From assembly GCA_012932295.1 (NCBI GenBank), contig JAAONU010000013.1:38268627-38332626 (forward strand): 64,000 bases of DNA, given 5' to 3'. This document shows positions 36,201 through 42,770 of this stretch, piece by piece; the stretch's first letter is position 1, and every line of letters begins with the position of its first letter. Both the position numbers and the translations under genes were made by a program. The notes under the pieces are model-generated. The model worked only from the letters and a program-made list of their open reading frames with translations, was not told where the DNA came from and did not search any database. The DNA is from Cyclina sinensis (lineage: Eukaryota; Mollusca; Bivalvia; Venerida; Veneridae).

Positions 36201-36738
36201 CTTATAATCAGCATTACTGCTTTCACAGTATAAACACGGGTAGAAGACCTTAAGCTAGGGAACATGTGTAATGTCACAATTACACAAATTTATTCCTAGT
36301 TAAATGTCTGTCATACAATATATCATACATGCTACAGTCTTCTAAAAGTTACAGCTATCCGAAACACCATGAAATATTAATTTATCGACATTACTTAAAA
36401 GGCGAAAAAAAAAAAACACAGAAAAATACACTTTAATTTCAATCGTAGCTTGAAAACTGATATAATAATCTTGAAAAAACATATAAAACCTTTAAACTGC
36501 AGAATAACAAGATCTAGATTATAAATAGTTTACACACGTGTTGCATCATAAACACTAAAACAGTATCGCCTTGATATGTTCAGTTTTTCGTGAGCCTAAT
36601 GTAAGAAATGAAAAGTAAACTTACCTGTTCAATCGCATTCTTGAAATTTTGTGTCACTATTTCGTTTTTTAAAGTTTCTTTGGCCTTTTGCTCACTTAAG
36701 CCGGCTTCCACGAAGAGAGACAAAACTGGTTCTGCCAT
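6079..36738 (-). CDS. QARS1: Glutaminyl-tRNA synthetase, cytosolic (20 of about 21 coding exons)
   Basis: This class I aminoacyl-tRNA synthetase charges tRNA-Gln with glutamine using ATP. Exons run from 36738 down to 6079 and give about 769 residues; the human protein has 775. Residues 1-240 are the two appended eukaryotic N-terminal domains (starting [20 protein letters not shown]). The catalytic core starts near 258; HIGH is at 287-290 in exon 9, and the KMSKS equivalent VSKRK is near 504-508 in exon 14. The anticodon-binding beta barrels fill exons 15-20. Splice phases agree across all junctions except exon 19 to 20. The last exon (human ending LVFNRTVTLKEDPGKV) was not found. Intron 1 is about 10.3 kb and intron 19 about 4.9 kb; both hold transposons. 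Identity is very secure from sequence resemblance; exon edges are hand-set. Confidence 0.96.
6204..7684. other. QARS1 intron 19, proximal part
   Basis: No exon recognised. Around 6530-6600 there is a short fragment resembling the dispersed repeats (CAGACAGACAAGGACTGACTG). Otherwise it is unstructured AT-rich sequence. Confidence 0.5.
7985..8263 (-). pseudogene. Frameshifted PHD-like C-terminal tail of the Tigger transposase
   Basis: Two other minus-strand frames continue the transposase. One carries [10 protein letters not shown], an acidic SSDSEDE stretch and CCVCHRFEP, up to a WAKCDF followed by a stop at 8091-8093. The next carries [12 protein letters not shown] and [12 protein letters not shown], with a stop at 7985. 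Together they show the Cys/His spacing of a PHD-type zinc finger common at the end of these transposases. One frame change lies in an A-rich run near 8270-8280. The second lies at the WAKCDF stop, where a 7-base insertion (ACTCATG) would explain the shift. Confidence 0.7.
8264..10072 (-). CDS. Tigger/pogo transposase (DD35D), two exons
   Basis: A 1.5-kb open frame encodes a helix-turn-helix (psq/CENP-B type) N-terminus and a DDE_1 catalytic domain. The acidic triad is seen in [17 protein letters not shown] and HILQPLDVG; the last two aspartates are 36 residues apart. The best start is not the Met at 9781. TTTCAG directly precedes GTCAAACCAG at 9754, and upstream an ATG at 10072 gives M-R-T-K-Q followed by a GTAAAA donor at 10057. 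Joining 10058-10072 to 8264-9754 gives about 501 residues. This enzyme family cuts and pastes its element at TA. The catalytic region looks intact; the C-terminal finger is frameshifted, so activity is doubtful. Confidence 0.88.
10225..10938. repeat. Four-unit tandem repeat, period about 167 bp
   Basis: Units start at TATATAGTGAAAAA near 10225, 10392, 10559 and 10726. Each contains CAACAAAGGGCCATAATT, CTACACATTAAGG and GGTTTAAGAGGAGTTGCG. Copies are more than 90% alike by eye. The array ends with CGGGACGGACGGAC and CTTTGTGGGGGCATAAAAA, the typical tail of this repeat class. The Tigger element abuts its first unit. Confidence 0.85.
11125..11191 (-). CDS. QARS1: QARS1 exon 19
   Basis: Encodes [19 protein letters not shown] and VNK, matching human [21 protein letters not shown]. 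The acceptor is GTCAG and the donor GTAGAC, with phase 2 in and phase 0 out. Confidence 0.93.
11588..11715 (-). CDS. QARS1: QARS1 exon 18
   Basis: Encodes [15 protein letters not shown]...[15 protein letters not shown], matching the human ...FIHWVSQPLMCEVRLYERL segment of the anticodon-binding region. It is flanked by ATTACAG and GTAAGT. Confidence 0.93.
12578..12670 (-). CDS. QARS1: QARS1 exon 17
   Basis: Encodes [20 protein letters not shown] then [11 protein letters not shown], matching human [20 protein letters not shown]. It has 31 codons and is in phase at both ends. Confidence 0.94.
12783..13065 (+). mobile_element. tRNA-derived SINE-like repeat
   Basis: The head carries a good RNA polymerase III A box, TGGCCGAGTGG (12795-12805), and a B box, GGGTTCAATTC (12838-12848), at tRNA-like spacing. 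The A box is of the tRNA-Ser/Leu kind. Downstream sequence (to about 13065) does not fold as a tRNA, so this reads as a SINE body. The 3' limit is approximate. Confidence 0.6.
13480..13590. repeat. Fragment of dispersed repeat
   Basis: ATGCCCCCGG and ...ATATGCCCTCCCTACGGGGG followed by TAAAAA resemble the start and tail of the dispersed repeats elsewhere in the window. Confidence 0.4.
13798..13960 (-). CDS. QARS1: QARS1 exon 16
   Basis: Encodes [19 protein letters not shown]...[19 protein letters not shown] and ...FIERSDFRE, matching human MAVLESLRVIITNFP and [17 protein letters not shown]. Flanked by TTTAG and GTAAGT. Confidence 0.96.
14475..14648 (-). CDS. QARS1: QARS1 exon 15
   Basis: Encodes [20 protein letters not shown], then [16 protein letters not shown] and [13 protein letters not shown]. 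This is the junction of the catalytic core with the anticodon-binding domain and is nearly identical to the human protein. Confidence 0.97.
14819..15472. repeat. 47-bp minisatellite in QARS1 intron 14
   Basis: About twelve copies of a 47-bp unit containing CACTGATCACTGTAGTATGC, then TGCAATGCTTCAAGCCAAC, repeat head to tail. A 68-bp unrelated insert breaks the array near 15031-15098. One unit near 15240-15260 is truncated. A run of copies with GTTTC instead of CTTC at the 3' end shows local homogenisation. Confidence 0.95.
15615..15752 (-). CDS. QARS1: QARS1 exon 14 (VSKRK loop)
   Basis: Encodes [20 protein letters not shown], then [20 protein letters not shown] and TGGFV. VSKRK is the KMSKS-equivalent ATP-binding loop. 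The correct donor is AAG|GTAAGAAT, because the earlier GTAAGG would cut off the codon pair that gives V-R. Confidence 0.96.
16303..16395 (-). CDS. QARS1: QARS1 exon 13
   Basis: Encodes [20 protein letters not shown], then [10 protein letters not shown], part of the catalytic domain. Human has [20 protein letters not shown]. Confidence 0.97.
16396..17684. other. QARS1 intron 12
   Basis: No exon, RNA gene or clear mobile element seen. Near 16430-16560 a TGAATTAAACAACTAAC-like phrase recurs three times, perhaps a decayed tandem repeat. Confidence 0.4.
17685..17815 (-). CDS. QARS1: QARS1 exon 12
   Basis: Encodes [20 protein letters not shown], then [20 protein letters not shown] and GDKW. Human has [20 protein letters not shown] and [11 protein letters not shown]. 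Donor GTAAGT, phase 2. Confidence 0.96.
18092..19022. mobile_element. Non-coding repeat with GCTCACCTGAG ends
   Basis: The left end reads AGAGGGCCATGATGGCCCTG then CATCGCTCACCTGAG. The right end carries TGAGCACATTGTGCTCAGGTGAAC, so GCTCA/CACCTGAG is inverted at the two ends. Inside, blocks with GTGACCTTGACCCAGTGACCT and AAAGGCTATATGACAAAAAG occur twice. The same end sequence appears at 55345. A bivalve non-autonomous element is likely. Confidence 0.5.
19023..19480. repeat. Dispersed repeat ending GGGGGTATAATAAT
   Basis: Two related copies (CCATAACTCAGTGAAAA near 19108 and 19259) are followed by CTGACAAACCGACGCACATG, a C-run, and ATCTGGGGGTATAATAAT. It is the same repeat style as 1-891. Confidence 0.6.
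19743..19930 (-). CDS. QARS1: QARS1 exon 11
   Basis: Encodes [20 protein letters not shown], then [20 protein letters not shown] and [15 protein letters not shown]. This is the catalytic core, including the tRNA acceptor-end binding region. Human has [20 protein letters not shown] and SPWRDRPMEESLLLFE. Confidence 0.97.
20218..20317 (-). CDS. QARS1: QARS1 exon 10
   Basis: Encodes [20 protein letters not shown], then [13 protein letters not shown]. The [11 protein letters not shown] motif follows HIGH in this family and binds ATP and glutamine. Confidence 0.97.
20769..20855 (-). CDS. QARS1: QARS1 exon 9 (HIGH motif)
   Basis: Encodes [20 protein letters not shown] and INFNFGYAK, the class I signature that contacts ATP. 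It is 29 codons, in phase at both ends, and almost identical to human. Confidence 0.98.
21169..21254 (-). CDS. QARS1: QARS1 exon 8
   Basis: Encodes [20 protein letters not shown], then HLKVTGGK, leading into the catalytic core. Human has [20 protein letters not shown]. Confidence 0.95.
21982..22200 (-). pseudogene. LINE endonuclease fragment
   Basis: A minus-strand frame gives GDLNEN..., [14 protein letters not shown] and [10 protein letters not shown]. GDxN and SDHxxV are the late catalytic motifs of the APE-type endonuclease of non-LTR retrotransposons. No reverse transcriptase follows, so this is a short relic inside QARS1 intron 7. Confidence 0.8.
22201..22500. repeat. Dispersed repeat, two copies with GGACGG tail
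   Basis: GCACTGTTAAGTGAGTGTGT followed by a TTTCATGCCACTG phrase occurs near 22205 and 22362. It ends with CCGGACGTACGGACGGACG and GGGGCATAAAAAA. Confidence 0.65.
23077..23157 (-). CDS. QARS1: QARS1 exon 7
   Basis: Encodes [20 protein letters not shown] and VKFHKP. Human has [20 protein letters not shown] at the end of the N-terminal region. Confidence 0.92.
23545..23620 (-). CDS. QARS1: QARS1 exon 6 (charged linker)
   Basis: Encodes [20 protein letters not shown] then PSVQN, a lysine-rich linker poorly conserved in the family. It is supported by phase agreement (0 in, 1 out) and good splice sites. Confidence 0.85.
23997..24056 (-). CDS. QARS1: QARS1 exon 5
   Basis: Encodes [20 protein letters not shown], matching human VLHLLGPKLEADLEKKFKV. 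It is 20 codons, phase 0 at both ends. Confidence 0.94.
24890..24954 (-). CDS. QARS1: QARS1 exon 4
   Basis: Encodes [20 protein letters not shown] plus Q, matching human [20 protein letters not shown]. The acceptor is TTATAG. Confidence 0.95.
25298..25483 (-). CDS. QARS1: QARS1 exon 3
   Basis: Encodes [20 protein letters not shown], then [20 protein letters not shown] and [10 protein letters not shown]. Human has [20 protein letters not shown] and RYHFNMGLLMG. Confidence 0.96.
26134..26284 (-). CDS. QARS1: QARS1 exon 2
   Basis: Encodes [20 protein letters not shown], then [20 protein letters not shown] and [10 protein letters not shown]. Human has SFLVSYIASKKIHTEPQL at the matching place. 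Confidence 0.94.
26390..27000. repeat. Degenerate array, forward arm (TTATCC-GCTGGTTTAT units)
   Basis: Repeated phrases of the type GGGGCAACTTATCC, AGCTGGTTTATCTT and CCCC recur every 70-100 bp, with AAAGTGTCTACCATATTCAA between. The opposite-strand version fills 27780-28640, so the two arms form a loose inverted pair around 27.4 kb. Confidence 0.65.
27236..27480. mobile_element. Possible pogo-like MITE fragment
   Basis: ACAGTAAAAACTCACGATGC followed by ACCAACTCAATATTACGA phrases repeats several times. Such ACGA-rich ends are typical of pogo/Tigger-related non-autonomous elements. No clear right end or TA pair was found. Confidence 0.35.
27780..28640. repeat. Degenerate array, inverted arm
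   Basis: Repeated GATAAACCAGCTGGGATAAG followed by TTGCCCC units, the reverse complement of the array at 26390-27000. It includes a 27-G run and a 15-G run. Confidence 0.65.
28435..28461 (+). repeat. 27-base G homopolymer
   Basis: An unbroken run of 27 G. A second run of 15 G lies at 28531-28545. Both sit inside the inverted-arm array, and the length is likely to vary between alleles and reads. Confidence 0.9.
28641..30186. other. QARS1 intron 1, unassigned part
   Basis: No recognised exon. Around 29315-29345 is CAAGATGGCCGCGGAGTG, a locally GC-rich patch with a YY1-like core and an ATG opening a 19-codon frame ([19 protein letters not shown]). I could not find a partner exon. Confidence 0.4.
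31084..31526. mobile_element. Small inverted-repeat element carrying a tRNA-like core
   Basis: TTTAAAGTGACTGACTCACA at 31084-31103 is matched, inverted, by 31507-31526 with one difference. The 443-bp interior holds a tRNA-like sequence on the minus strand. Flanks GCGGGAGATG and TGCGGAGAAA are similar but not identical, so a target duplication is only possible. Confidence 0.6.
31221..31292 (-). other. tRNA-like sequence, probably degenerate
   Basis: On the minus strand GCCGTGGCTCAGTGG gives an A-box-like start, and GGATTCGAATCC gives a B-box/T-arm-like stretch about 40 bases on. The 3' acceptor strand does not pair with the 5' end, so a working tRNA is unlikely; a tRNA-derived repeat head is the better reading. 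Confidence 0.5.
31751..34937 (+). pseudogene. Decayed transposase-like gene (RNase H-like core plus Tudor-like tail)
   Basis: The frame starts [18 protein letters not shown] after an AG acceptor-like site. In order it shows a basic N-terminus, a coiled coil (near 32140-32240), a Cys/His segment ([18 protein letters not shown]), a core with [22 protein letters not shown] and [13 protein letters not shown], and a C-terminal [13 protein letters not shown]...YPAKIID module. Two D and one E in the core could be a DDE triad. Breaks: stop TAA at 32129-32131, the insertion at 32959-33665, a one-base frame loss near the T-run at 33831-33836 (stop at 33850), and a stop TGA at 34542-34544. Repaired length would be about 825 codons. 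Similar uncharacterised proteins are, from memory, common in cnidarian and mollusc genomes. Confidence 0.7.
32959..33665. mobile_element. Harbinger-like MITE splitting the transposase-like gene
   Basis: Ends are inverted: GGCCTAAAAAAAAAAAT then GTTAGGGT on the left, with the reverse complement on the right. The 3-bp target duplication is TAA (32956-32958 and 33666-33668). Removing 707 bp plus one TAA restores an unbroken frame (...[11 protein letters not shown]...), which independently confirms the limits. A TAA duplication and GG-starting ends fit PIF/Harbinger. No transposase is inside. Confidence 0.85.
35965..36624. other. QARS1 intron 1, 5' part
   Basis: No exon or clear element recognised between the 5.8-kb transposon and exon 1. 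A CACACGTGTTG hexamer-type E-box occurs near 36532. Confidence 0.4.
36625..36738 (-). CDS. QARS1: QARS1 exon 1 (start codon)
   Basis: Begins ATG at 36738 and encodes [20 protein letters not shown], then [18 protein letters not shown], matching human [20 protein letters not shown]. It ends CAG|GTAAGT in phase 0. The start is the first ATG after a CACACAAA leader. Confidence 0.96.
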
Positions 36739-36795
36739 TTTGTGTGCGAGGTAAGTGAAAAATCCAGTACACGGTATCGGAACGGACTTTGCAAC
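36739..36795 (-). promoter_or_regulatory. Residual QARS1 leader between start codon and MULE-like insertion
   Basis: Only 57 bp separate the ATG from the inserted element, including one copy of the 9-bp duplication CTTTGCAAC (36787-36795). No TATA box is seen in it. Transcription must start here, inside the element, or beyond it at about 39.55 kb. Confidence 0.45.
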
Positions 36796-39544
36796 GGGCT
36801 AGTATAAAACGCTGACGCGAAACGCTGACAATATACAATAAAAGGAAAAACGCTGACGATATAGATAAAGAACAATTTCAGAAAACGCTGACAACATAGA
36901 TATAGTATGTTAATAGAGTTCCTATACTGTCATATATAGTAAAATAACTGATGTATTAAAAATCAGTACTGATCCTTTAAAAAAGAAAAATATCATTTGA
37001 TGAAAAAAGATGATAATAAAAAATGAAGAGAGAAAAAAATGAAATTTGAAAAACTAAGTCGCTCACTTAGTAAAAAGTGATTTTTAAATAAATTTTGAAT
37101 GAATTCAAGTATTTGATTGTGCTGGGATTGGCAATTAAAGATTTAATTACCTTAAAAAAAGACAGTAATAAAGAAATGAAGAGAAAAAAAGGAAATTTGA
37201 AAACTTGACAAAGTAACTCACTTAATTAAAAGTGATTTTTAAATTAATTTAAATAATTTTGAAATAAACTTAATTATTTGCTTGTAGTGGAACTGGCAAT
37301 TAAAGATTTAATTACCTTTAAAAAAAAAATATTTGTCATTTTTGAGGAAAGAGGAAAAACGCTGACGATTTAGATAAAGAGCAATTTTAGAAAACGCTGA
37401 CAACATAGATATAGTATGTTAATGGAGTTCATCCGCTGTCATATATAGTAAAATAACTGATGTATTATAAATCAGTACTGATCCTTTAAAAATGGAAAAT
37501 ATCATTTGATGAAAAAATATATATTTATGTATCTTTTCACCCATCACGTGATTTAATTATATGAAAAAATGATTTATTGACATATAGGTCATATAGGTCC
37601 ATTAGGCATGATATTTTTATTGTGTAACATATCATGTAACATGTATATGATAAGCATATGCGTAGCCATACATTTATCATACATAGCACTGATGAATAAT
37701 ACTTGATAACACACTTCTGTATGAAGATACATGTTTGTGCTTTACACTTCTGTATTAAGATACATGTTTGTGCTATATAAATATATCAAAATACAAAAAT
37801 CAGAGTTATTTCATTATTTCATCCCCAATGGCTCTACAAATAAAGGTTTGAACATTTCTTAATCAACTAAAGTCATCAGTCCTCTTCAATTAATTGAATT
37901 AATAAATAGTTAACAAATTATAAGTACACATTCTACTCATTTATTTAAAAACATATTCATTATAATGCAATGTTTTACTTTAATTTATACTTAAAGTTAA
38001 GTCTAAGTACAAATACAAAGCGTCAGCGTTATCCCTATATATTTCATATCGTCAGCGTTTTTCCTTTTATGGTATATTGTCATCTACTACTTCACTCCGT
38101 GATGCTGAGCCAATAATATGTATAGACATACAGTTCGATTCAAATCAAGGGTTAAAGTCTACAGTGACTTTCCGCATTCCTCACTTTCCTGGTTTGAGCC
38201 CAGAAGCTATTTCCCACAGGTAAAATCGATGTAAAATAAATAAATATGAACTATATTAACTATAAAGACCACATTTTTCTCTGAATATTTAGTTCCTTTA
38301 ACCCGTAACTGTAATACAATTCAACTATGCCAAAAAAAAAATCATCATAAATTTATATAATTAATCGCTTTGATTTTATGTTGTGGATTAAACACACCTT
38401 GCGGGCGCTGCTACAATAACATGACACGTACATCTAATAAACAATCAATCAACACCTATATTAATGACACGATAATTCAATTAACACCAATACATTTGTT
38501 TAAATAATACCCGAGCAATTCTACTGTGATAATTCACGCGTACTAAAGTATAGTAAAATAAATTACCAATCAACACCTATATAAAATGACTAGATTTTTT
38601 TTTATTAACTGCGCTCTTTGTTTTTCAAATTTCTTTTTCTTCTTTTATTATTATCTTTTTTTCATAGAATGATATTTTCCATTTTTAAAATCTCAGAACT
38701 GCTTTTTAATACATCAGTTATTTTTACTTTATATGACAGCATAGAAACTCCATTAATTAACATCCTATATCTATGTTGTCAGCGTTTTCTGAAATTGTTC
38801 TTTATCTATATTGTCAGCCTTTTTCCTCTTACCTCAAAATTGACAAATATTTTTACAAGGTAATTAAATATTTAACTGCCAATACCACTACTAGCAAATA
38901 CTTAAGTTTATTCCAAATTAATTTAAAAATCACTTTTGATCAAGTGAGGTACTTTGTTTTTCAAATTTCCTTTTCTTCTCTTCATTTTTTATTATTATCT
39001 TTTTTACATAAAATGATATTTTCCATTTTTAAAATCTCAGAACTGATTTTTAATACATCAGTTATTTTTACTATATATGACAGCGTAGGAACTCCATTAA
39101 CCTACTATATCTATGTTATCAGCGTTTTCAGAAAATTGTACTTTTTCTAGATCGTCAACGTTCCTCAAAGTTGACAAATATTTTTAAAAGGTAATTAAAT
39201 CTTTAATTGCCAATTCCACCACAAGCAAATACTTAAGTTCATTCAAAATTTATTAAAATAATCACTTTTAACAAAGTGAGCTACTTTGTTTTTCAAATTT
39301 CATTTTTTCTCTCTTCATTTTTTATCATTTTCTTATTTCAACAAATGATATTTTCCTTTTTTCAAGGATCAGTACTGATTTTTAATACATCAGTTAATTT
39401 ATATATATGTCAGCGTAGAAACTCTATTAACATACTATATCTATGTTGTCAGCGTTTTCTGAAATTGTTCTTTATTTATATCGTCAGCGTTTTTCCTCTT
39501 ATTGTATATTGTCAGCGTTTCGCGTCAGCGTTTTATACTGTCCC
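36796..39544. mobile_element. MULE-like non-autonomous element with long inverted repeats
   Basis: The ends GGG..AGTATAAAACGCTGACG are inverted at 36796 and 39544. The first 120 bp are nearly identical in both arms, and similarity continues to about 370 bp. Flanking CTTTGCAAC is present at 36787-36795 and 39545-39553, a 9-bp target duplication. Each arm is partly duplicated inside (AAAACGCTGACAACATAGAT recurs near 36886, 37392 and, inverted, near 38773, 39108 and 39444). The 38-kb centre has no transposase. Long ends plus a 9-bp duplication point to Mutator-like elements. Confidence 0.8.
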
Positions 39545-39553
39545 CTTTGCAAC

Positions 39554-42500
39554 ACTAAGAGAAACTCTTCTGAGAGTTAATCAAGAATAGCTTATTTTGT
39601 GTCTAGGTAAAAATAACATACATGTACTTTCAATGTGGCATTTTATCTGTAGAAAAAAGGTCAAACTTAAAACTGGAATAATATTTTTTCCTGAATAAAC
39701 ATTCTATATATTGTATAGAAATTCTTCTGGAAACCGATAAATTTGTCACACAATATAAAACACGAAAACCACTTGTGTGGCGTTGCAAAGCGTTTCATTA
39801 AGTCATTATCCTGTTAATACAAATGAAACCGAATAAAATACGTATTTAGGTTTCCCTTACTCCCAAAGTTCTAACCGAAATGTCTCACGTCCAAGTCAAT
39901 ATCTGCTGCTTAAGTCTATATGGAGCTAAAACAACTAATTTGCAATGAGTGTCATGATTTTTAAAATAATTTAATATAAATATTTTTACTTACTGCGAAT
40001 TTCTGGAGAGTATCAAGATAAGTTTCACGCTATTATTTTTTTCAGTTGTAATCCAGGGAGTTTGATCCTCTACTCATCTACTAACGGCCGGTGCTTTTTG
40101 CCCTTCAGGTTAGACGTTAATTCAAGGTCCAATGTTCCGGTGCTAGTAGAGTGACAGAGACTTGTGTGATTTGAAAAAGGCGTCATGTTGATCACAAAGT
40201 AATCTTCATTGCTGCCGTGCCTTATAATGACTAAGCAAATTTTATGTAGGAAGAAACTGTAGAATTCGAAAACAATTACTAGCTAACCAGTTACAACAGT
40301 GCCTTATCTTTTAACACGGTATTTAGAAATGTCATTGTATTGGTTATAGTTTCTTTTCAGTGCTCTTGTATGCTTGTTTATGCTATGTTTACTGCGTTTG
40401 CAGATTATTGGGCACTGCATAATTGAAATGAAGTTGGTTTTTAATCCATTACCCGATGTAAGAGTACCCAAGTCAACGACACTTATAAACGTTATATAGA
40501 AATGAAAAATATCTTACCCACTTTGAAATAATTACACTGTGCCTTGTGTACCGAGGGGTGTTTTAGAATTAATGTGACTGCCACAGGTTGGATGAACTGA
40601 CCATGGTACAATGTATATTGTTTTATAGCGTATTTATTACAGAAAATGACTGATACACGAACAGAAAATGTGCTTGAAGTTAAGTGTTATAGTATATATT
40701 AGAGAGAGGTTACTTGGCTTGAAGCCGAAAGACTTCCATGAAGTAATAGGGTGACATTTTATGAGACGGATCTGTTGCCGTAACTATGTACTACAGTTTG
40801 TATGTGGGTGGCAAAATGTTAATGATATTTAAATGCAGGTAACAATTTAAGGGTTGAAATATACTGCTTGCTAGGTCGTCCTGTCACACCAACGACCAAT
40901 GAAAATGTTGGAGTCCTGAAAACTGATGCTTCATACACAGAGAATATGCTCGGTCGAAGAACGTGCCATTAGCTTGAATTTTTCAAGTGTCTGAGAGTTA
41001 AATGCAAGTGAGATACCGTATTTTTTGAACGGGATCAAAAGAAATGAATGGTTACGACAGCCAAACTACTTCCGTCTTGTCATACAAACGAAGGCACCAA
41101 ACGGCAAAAGTATCACAGAACGTGGTTTTAAAACAATTGAAGAGGTACTATAAACAGCGTCGCCCTGAAGCAGATCAAAGTATGCATGACAACGCACCCA
41201 GCTACTCGTACTTTAACGGACTTCTTGAAAGGTGACCGTTCTTCTACTATACTTGTCAAGCCATGCTCCTTGTGTTTATTTTCTCTTCCCGACTCTTAAT
41301 TCTTATAACAATAGGTATTACCCACAAACATTACTATGTACTCTTTTGTTATACATGTGTTTGTGGTGAAAATATAACTGCACTAAAAGTGACTTCTTTG
41401 TTAAATCATGAAAATATGTGAGGGGTCAGGGATCCATCAATTGGTACATTCATTTATCGATGCCTTTGACAACCCCGTTTTAAGAGTTTATGCTCTAGAA
41501 GAATATGTAGATGTACCATAAATTCCCTTATGGGCCATTAGAACGGAGAAACCGGATATCAGTCCACTGTTTCGCTTGATAGTGAACTCATTCGTTAGGT
41601 TTGGAAAATATTAAGGTCAAGAGTCGTCTGGTCTTCTATATTGAGTATATAATAAACTAATTTGAAGTACTTTGTTCTAACTAATAAGACGCCGTTAAGG
41701 TATTCGTTTAATGAATTGTAACAAATGTTGTTGAAAAAGTTACACCTCTCAAACAGCACCAGTCTTTACAGAATATCATATTTTATTATATATCTAATAA
41801 ATGTAACCAATCGACAATCTGCATTTCATAACTGATTAAATGACGAGACAGAAAATGACTACGTGTAACAATCACAAATGCAATGGCCTTAGGTTTTGAA
41901 GTCAGAATCCCGAAAAATATACAATACACCTTTCATGATATAAACCTTGCGATTTGGCAGTCTCCGAAATCTTCTTGAGAGTAATCTTGAGGGTATCAGG
42001 GCAATATTCGCCTGTGTTAAAAAGTAGTTCCAACACATCTCCAAATTACCTCTGAGAAATGTACCATACTACTTTTATGACTCCATCGTTTCATATCTCA
42101 GTTGGTAATGATGACGACACTAAATCTGCTGCTTTTCAAGTATTTAACGATTCAGCCATCTATCATATGTTCTATGAGGATACCTTAGTGGGAATTAGGG
42201 AGTAATAATCAGACTGGTTCCAGCTAATATAATAATATGCAAGCAATCCAATAACCGTGAATGCCCTGTTTAAAAAAGATAAAATGCCGTCCCAAAACAT
42301 TTCCAAATTACTTCAGATATGTTCACCTTTTTCGTAGAGAAATGCTTATGATTGTATGCCTTTCGGCACTAGTATTCAGTTGTAAGAAGAAAATTTTAAG
42401 TTCTGTGCTGTAACTGTAAATGTGGCCAGTGAAGTCTTGCAACAACACAGGTTGCCTAAAGCCTTAATTGCATTTTTGTACACTTAGAGCAATCAAAATA

Positions 42501-42641
42501 TAAAACAACAAATCCGGTTTTCAAAGTACTCAAGTGTTTTCTTCATAATTTTTCTTCCTCCAATAGATTTTAGATTTACATGTACTTGAAGTTACTTTCC
42601 CAATGTTTTGCGTTTTCACTCTTAAACCGGTCATATTTCAG
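39554..42641. other. Intergenic region between divergent genes
   Basis: No gene recognised. This region would hold the original QARS1 promoter (minus strand, close to 39.56 kb) and the promoter and untranslated first exon of the protease gene (plus strand). A 63-codon plus-strand frame at 41044 has no family resemblance. Confidence 0.5.
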
Positions 42642-42770
42642 ATAAGATTTACATCATGACCGTGTTATATTCTTTATTTTTCGCGTGTTTTGTGACAAAT
42701 GGCTTCACCTATGTGATATTTCCTGATGTCATAGATACGGCGATTCATCATCTCAGAACAAAAAGGGAAG
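42642..42770 (+). CDS. Protease exon 1: signal peptide and propeptide
   Basis: The ATG at 42656 opens MTVLYSLFFACFVTNGFTYV, a hydrophobic secretion signal, then ...IHHLRTKRE. RTKR fits the furin consensus RXKR. The exon starts after CATATTTCAG at 42641, with 14 bp of leader, and ends GAAG|GTAAG in phase 1. Confidence 0.88.

Noticed and set aside
38618..39590. Several Phe/Leu-rich open frames of 80-125 codons
   Set aside because: They lie in the AT-rich arm of the MULE-like inverted repeat and recur with each repeated arm; no transposase motif is present.
41044..41235. 63-codon plus-strand frame in the intergenic region
   Set aside because: No recognisable domain, no clear splice context, and no support from neighbours.
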